Assembly: GCA_021234155.1 (NCBI GenBank)
Contig: JAJEKV010000001.1
Location: 23,361,189 to 23,425,188, forward strand
Reading direction: 5' to 3'
Source: Isoetes taiwanensis
Taxonomy: Eukaryota; Streptophyta; Lycopodiopsida; Isoetales; Isoetaceae
DNA: 64,000 nucleotides
Shown: positions 58,850 through 64,000 of the stretch, in pieces
How the letters are laid out: every line of letters begins with the position of its first letter
Numbering within the stretch: position 1 is the stretch's first letter
Position numbers and translations under genes: made by a program
The notes under the pieces: generated by a model
Databases searched by the model: none
Told to the model about the DNA's origin: nothing
Seen by the model: the letters and a program-made list of their open reading frames with translations, nothing else

Positions 58850-61800
58850 GGTTTGATAAGTTCTCCCGGACGGATGTTGGATTTTTTTGGCCCTTATCGA
58901 ACGAGGGCCCTTGAACGAAGGATTCAATGGTCGGATAGGGGAACCGAGATCCGGGAGTGTGGTCTTTAGCGTACGGCCCCCCGGGGGAGCGCTGCCAGGA
59001 AAGGCTACCTTGGGAAACTTTTTGGGGCTCGCCTCTTGGGGTTCGGACTCTCCCCTCTAATGAGACGGCCTTGCAAGGTCCTGGCCTTGTTTGACTTGGG
59101 CAAGTGTGCCTGGCTTCCCAACCCAACAACAGGCTGCCCGGACCGTTCTAATGCAAACACTTTGATCTAAACCTTGTCCGGAAATTTTGAAAACTGGCCT
59201 GTATGTTGGCGATGACTTAGGAAGCCTGCTGACAAAAAATCAGAATTTAATTCCGTACTATGCATTAATTACGAATTTATGAATGTCTTGCTACTGCAAA
59301 AGCTGCCCTTTACTTCTAACTGCCACAACGGGAGGAGTACAGATCCAAACTCCATTCCGTCGGTTCCCCTTGCTTCGCGTTCTCAAGCATCTTATCAACC
59401 AAGTCCCAAGTGCAAAGGACCAAAACTCGGCACCCAAAACGCAAACCCTGCTAGAACCTGGCAACTCATAGGGTTTACGTTTCGGAGGCTCTATCCTTGT
59501 CAGATTCGACTAGGACCTTGCGCCGTGTCTTGACGTAGAGGGGAGGTGTTGACGCCAGAGCACGGACCCTAAAAACCATCCGGAAGCAGCTTGCCCCAAA
59601 AGTCCTCTCCCGAAGGCCACCCGGCGAGCGGGCAACTTCCCCCTCCCGGAATCGTGATTCGGCTCTGCCAATGGACTCGAAACGTCGACATTGCCCTGGA
59701 GACCAAGTTTCATGGCCAGAAGACCACCCCTTCTCGAGGAAGCGTCAAACTATCTCATGTCCAACACACTCGTAGTCAATTGGCCTAGGAGGTGGCTGTC
59801 GAATACTGCAACGTAGGGCGTAAGTGTTTCTTTCTTTTGCAAAACTGACCGTGCAACTTGGTCTCTAGGGTAATTTCGGCCTCCCGGACGATGTGGCGAA
59901 GTCGAATCGCCATTCCGGAGCCTCCGCAATGTCCGAACGACAAAACACTTTGGTTTCTACACGGTCGACCGCAGAACGCTTCGCGGTTTGATAAGTTCTC
60001 CCGGACGGATGTTGGATTTTGTTGGACCTTATCGAGCCAGGGCCCTTGAACGAAGGATTCAACGGTCGGATAGGGGAACCGAGATCCGGGAGTGTGGTCT
60101 TTAGCGTCGGCCCCGTGAGCCCGAAAGGCTACCTCGAAACTTTTGGGGCTCGCCTCTTGGGGTTTGGACTCTCCCCTCTAATGAGGCGGCCTTGCAAGGT
60201 CCTGGCCTTGTTTGACTTGGGCAAGTGTGCCAGCTCGGCTGCCCAACAACAGGCTGCCCGGACCGTTCTAATGCAAACACTTTGATCTAAACCTTGTCCG
60301 GAAATTTTGAAAACTGGCCTGTATGTTGGCGATGACTTAGGAAGCCTGCTGACAAAAAATCAGAATTTAATTTCGTACTATGCATTAATTACAAATTTAT
60401 GAATGTCTTGCTACTGCAAAAGCTGCCCTTTACTTCTAACTGCCACAACGGGAGGAGTACAGATCCAAACTCCATTCCGTCAGTTCCCCTTGCTTCGCGC
60501 TCTCAACTGCATCTTATCGGCCAAGTTCCAAGTGCAAAGGACCAAAACTCGGCACCCAAAACGCAAACCCTGCTAGAACCTGGCAACTCATAAGGTTTAC
60601 GTTTCGGAGGCTCTATCCTTGTCAGATTCGACTAGGACCTTGCGCCGCGGTGTCTTGGCGTGAGGGGGGTGTTGACGCCAGAGCACGGACCCTAAAAACC
60701 ACCTGGAAGCAGCTTGCCCCAAAAGTCCTCTCCCGAAGGCCCTGGCGACGGACGGGCAACTTCCCCTCTCCGGAATCGTGATTCGGCTCTGCCAATGGAC
60801 TCGGAACATCGACATTGCCCTGGGGACCAAGTTTCCTGGCCAAAAGACCACCCCTTCTCGAGGTAGCGTCAAACTATCTCATGTCCAACACACTCGTAGT
60901 CAATTGGCCTAGGAGGTGGTAAGGCCGAATCTTGCAACGTGGGGCGTAAGTGTTTCTTTCTTTTGCAAAACCGACCGTGCAACTTAGTCTCTAGGGTAAT
61001 TTCGCCTCTCTGACGATGTGGCGGTCGAATCGCCATTCCGGAGCCTCCGCAATGTCCGAACGACAAAACACTTTGGTTTCTACACGGTCGACCGCAGAAC
61101 GCTTCGCGGTTTGATAAGTTCTCCCGGACGGATGTTGGATTTTGTTGGACCTTATCGAGCCAGGGCCCTTGAACGAAGGATTCAATGGTCGGATAGGGGA
61201 ACCGAGATCCGGGAGTGTGGTCTTTAGCGTACGGCCCCCCGGGGGAGCGCTGCCAGGAAAGGCTACCTCGAGAAACTTTTTGGGGCTCGCCTCTTGGGGT
61301 TCGGACTTTCCCCTCTAATGAGACGGCCTTGCAAGGTCCTGGCCTTGTTTGACTTGGGCAAGTGTGCCAGCTTGGCTGCCCAACAACAGGTTGCCCGAAC
61401 CGTTCTAATGCAAACACTTTGATCTAAACCTTGTCCGGAAATTTTGAAAACTGGCCTGTATGTTGGCGATGACTTAGGAAGCCTGCTGACAAAAAATCAG
61501 AATTTAATTCCGTACTATGCATTAATTACGAATTTATGAATGTCTTGCTACTGCAAAAGCTGCCCTTTACTTCTAACTGCCACAACGGGAGGAGTACAGA
61601 TCCAAACTCCATTCCGTCAGTTCCCCTTGCTTCGCGTTCTCAACTGCATCTTATCAACCAAGTCCCAAGTGCAAAGGACCAAAACTCGGCACCCAAAACG
61701 CAAACCCTGCTAGAACCTGGCAACTCATAGGGTTTACGCCGTTTGAGGCTCTATCCTTGTCGATTCGACTAGGACCTTGCGCGCGTGTCTTGACGTAGGG

Positions 61801-62698
61801 GAGGTGTTGGACGCCGAGCCCGGACCCTAAAAACCATCCGGAAGCAGCTTGCCCCAAAAGTCCTCTCCCGAAGGCCCTGGCGACGAACGGGCAACTTCCC
61901 CTCTCCGGAATCGTGATTCGGCTCTGCCAATGGACTCGAAACGTCGACATTGCCCTGGAGACCAAGTTTCATGGCCAGAAGACCACCCCTTCTCGAGGAA
62001 GCGTCAAACTATCTCATGTCCAACACACTCGTAGTCAATTGGCCTAGGAGGTGGCTGTCGAATACTGCAACGTAGGGCGTAAGTGTTTCTTTCTTTTGCA
62101 AAAATGACCGTGCAACTTGGTCTCTAGGATAATTTCGGCCTCCCGGACGATGTGGCAAAGTCGAATCGCCATTCCGGAGCCTCCGCAATGTCTGAACGAC
62201 AAAACACTTTGGTTTCTACAAGGTCGACCGCAGGACGCTTCGCGGTTTGATAAGTTCTCCCAGACGGATGTTGGATTTTTTTGGACCTTATCGAGCCAGG
62301 GCCCTTGAACGAAGGATTCAACGGTCGGATAGGGGAACCGACATCCGGGAGTGTGGTCTTTAGCGTCTGACCCCTCCTCGGAGCGCCGCCAGAAAGGCTG
62401 CCTCGGGAAACTTTTTGTGGCTCGCCTCTTGGGGTTCGGACTCTCCCCTCTAATGAGGCGGCCTTGCAAGGTCCTGGCCTTGTTTGACTTGGGCAAGTGT
62501 GCCCGCTTCGGTACCGCCCAACAACAGTCACCTTTACCGCATTAAATGCAAACACTTTGATCTAAACCTTGTCCGAAATTTTGAAAACTGGCATGTACGT
62601 TGGCGATGACTTAGGAAGCCTGCTGACAAAAAATCAGAATTTAATTCCTTACTATGCATTAATTATGAATTTATGAATGTCTTGCTACTGCCCAACAA
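58850..62698 (+). repeat. Array 2 of the 1.13-kb tandem repeat (3 full copies plus a part)
   Basis: Copies start at 58850, 59985, 61108 and 62244. The longest open frame in either array is on the minus strand at 60869-61417 (182 codons). Array 2 shares private variants with array 1: the second copies both have AATTTCGTACTATG and ACAAATTTATG, and the last partial copies both have GGCATGTACGTTGG. The arrays therefore descend from one array that was duplicated and later changed in copy number. Confidence 0.95.
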
Positions 62699-63184
62699 CA
62701 TGCTGCCTAGACCGTTCCAATGCTACCTATTTGATCAGAACTTTATCCGGAAATTCTAAAAATTTGCCTGTATGCTGGGGATGACCTAGGAAGCCAACTG
62801 GCAAAAAATCAGAATTTAATTCCATACCCTGCATTAATTACGAATTTATGAAGCATGAATGCAAAAGAACGCATAACTAAAAAATTCTGCATCGAAAAAA
62901 GGTGGAATTTTGACAAGCGGTGCAACGTGCCGGTACGGACATGAGAAAAATATTTCACTAGGATATGCAGTGTTGGTGCACGATGAAATAGCTCCGAGTC
63001 TTCCAGAGCTCACATGCTGCCACAAAAGTTCTTTTACGAAGGCCCTGGCGATGGACGAGCAATTTTCCCTCTCCAAAACCATGATTTGGCTCTTCCAATG
63101 GACTCAGAATATCGACATTACCCTGGGGACCAACTTTCGTGGCCAGAAGACCACCCTTGTTCTCCAAAAAGAACAAAGTACACT

Positions 63185-63435
63185 AGACGTCCAGCAGACG
63201 TCCCGCGCGACGTCACGTCGCACGCGACGTCACGTCGCACAAAAGTGACGCACGCGATGCGACGTGGTCGTAGACGTGGCGCACCTGGCGTGACAGATCT
63301 GCCACGTCACGGTGTCAGACGTCGCACCACACGTCGCATGCGACGTGTCTGCGACGTGACGTCGCATTGACGTCGCATGGTGACGTTATTTGCGACGTCA
63401 CGTCGCACAGACGTCGCAAGCCCACGTCGCTAAAT
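63185..63435. repeat. Right subterminal GACGTC/GTCGC-rich domain
   Basis: Dense GACGTC, CGTCGCA and GCGACGT words in both orientations up to the right terminal inverted repeat, mirroring 46865-47072. Confidence 0.85.
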
Positions 63436-63456
63436 GTCCATTCTCTTGTTGTGTAA

Positions 63457-63640
63457 ATAAGCATATCCTGATCTTGACCTACGTATATCCACATCACCAC
63501 CCCAACACCACCCCAATCTGCATCTGCAAAACTTTCAAGCAATAGACTTTCCAATTTTACACCATGTTCACGTCTAAAAATAAGTCCATAGTTTTGAATA
63601 ACTTCCACACAAGTTCGAATAACAGATGCATGCAAAAATT
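63457..63640 (-). mobile_element. Copia RNase H region (minus strand), right piece
   Basis: On the minus strand, NYGLIFRREHGVKLES and SFADADWGG mark the start of a Copia RNase H domain. It lies immediately outside the right end of the 16.6-kb insertion, whose other side holds the rest of the domain. It is a fossil. Upstream Copia parts would lie beyond this point and were not recognised in the window. Confidence 0.75.
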
Positions 63641-64000
63641 AAAGCACTAGGCAGAAACTAATGCACTGAGGATGAATCTCTACCTGGTTGGCATACCATC
63701 CTAAAGCAAACAGTGGGTTATGTTTAACATCTTGTCATATTGGGTGCATGGATAGCACCAAACACAAAGCCTGCAAAGGGCCGTAATTTACCCTACTTTT
63801 TCATGTCTGATTGGCTATAGCATCTTGAAGCATGTATCTTGTCATATCAATTGTGCATGGAAAGCAGTGCAAAGTCTGCAGAAAGCCGTAATTCACCTTG
63901 ATTTTCCTCCTTGATTTTCCAGTTTACATATTCATCTAATGGTGTCCATCTTTGTGTGCCAAACGAAAACTCCATCTGTTTGCCAATTTGAAAAGGCAAA
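63641..64000. other. Right edge, no gene recognised
   Basis: A/T-rich sequence. A segment of about 65 bp with CTTGTCATAT, GTGCATGGA.AGCA and GCCGTAATT.ACC occurs twice (about 63730-63793 and 63836-63897) as an imperfect tandem repeat. Confidence 0.5.

Larger units (their letters stand above)
56594..62983 (+). repeat. Internal tandem duplication, unit 2 (6.4 kb)
   Basis: Second copy of 47181-56593 in the same orientation with the same borders (GGCGAGTAGTGGC to GTTGGTGCACGA). It has fewer 1.13-kb monomers and an added MITE. After 62983 the element continues with a diverged part-monomer (about 63000-63170) and the right subterminal domain. Confidence 0.9.
46845..63453. mobile_element. CACTA-like DNA transposon, 16.6 kb, internally duplicated
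   Basis: Terminal inverted repeats of about 30 bp begin CACAACAAGA and continue to CATTTAGCGACGT (46845-46874 and the complement of 63453-63424), with three mismatches in 30. The outline CAC.ACAAGAAAA...TTTAGCGACG is that of plant CACTA (En/Spm) elements. The flanking triplets are CAA and TAA, compatible with a 3-bp target duplication with one change. Both ends carry CpG-rich subterminal domains of GACGTC/GTCGC words, as CACTA elements do for binding their regulatory protein. It sits inside a Copia RNase H region, whose two pieces lie directly outside its ends. No transposase is recognised, so it is non-autonomous. Most of its length is a tandem duplication carrying two satellite-like arrays. 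Confidence 0.75.

Noticed and set aside
49063-62555. Dozens of open frames of 60-182 codons on both strands of the 1.13-kb arrays
   Set aside because: They overlap one another on opposite strands, recur only because the monomers are repeated, and match no protein family. I treat them as by-products of G/C-rich repeat DNA and only note them as a question.

Overview
The window looks like nuclear DNA of a land plant with a large, repeat-rich genome. The plant evidence is a single-exon G-type lectin receptor kinase, LTR elements primed by initiator tRNA-Met, Helitron and CACTA-like ends of plant type, and plant pogo and hAT transposases. A non-seed vascular plant such as a fern is my guess, not something the sequence proves. 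Only one protein-coding gene looks whole, the receptor kinase at 33576-36017 on the minus strand. Nearly everything else is transposable elements, captured gene pieces and tandem repeats.

Layout. 1-4263: A/T-rich flank with no clear gene. 4269-15337: an LTR retrotransposon of about 11.07 kb with 1.5-kb LTRs, a perfect 5-bp target duplication (AATAT), a doubled primer-binding site, a SINE-like insert, two 70-bp palindromes and a histone H3-like fossil. No pol gene is recognisable in it. 15343-18747: a flank with exon-like scraps and a broken acidic-protein gene (18043-18444). 18748-22472: a non-autonomous Helitron on the minus strand carrying coding-like fragments. 22473-25690: a decayed hAT transposase with an unusual set of four alternating inverted repeats. 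26044-31966: a pair of 350-bp direct repeats bracketing a broken RFC1 (replication factor C large subunit) fragment and a second Helitron 3' end. 32040-32400: a possible DUF4378-protein fragment. 33576-36017: the receptor kinase.

36009-38953: a pogo/Tigger-like transposase cut in two, its halves now on opposite strands. An 11-bp inverted repeat lies at both breakpoints, which is what an inversion of about 2 kb would leave. One breakpoint lies exactly on the receptor-kinase start codon. 40332-42995: a short, very young LTR element with apparently identical 233-bp LTRs and a perfect 5-bp target duplication. 44160-46160 and 46170-46844: pieces of two Copia elements in opposite orientation.

46845-63453: the most striking object, a 16.6-kb CACTA-like DNA transposon inserted in the RNase H region of the minus-strand Copia element. 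It has about 30-bp terminal inverted repeats and CpG-rich subterminal domains made of GACGTC/GTCGC words. Its interior has been duplicated head to tail (47181-56593 and 56594-62983). Each half carries an array of a tandem repeat of about 1.13 kb, with 6 full monomers plus a part in the first and 3 plus a part in the second. The second half also carries a 321-bp MITE whose empty site is preserved in the first half. The relative order of events can therefore be read: Copia insertion, CACTA-like insertion, internal duplication, MITE insertion.

Apart from the kinase, the genes do not form a pathway. The window is best read as a nested transposon landscape beside one signalling gene.
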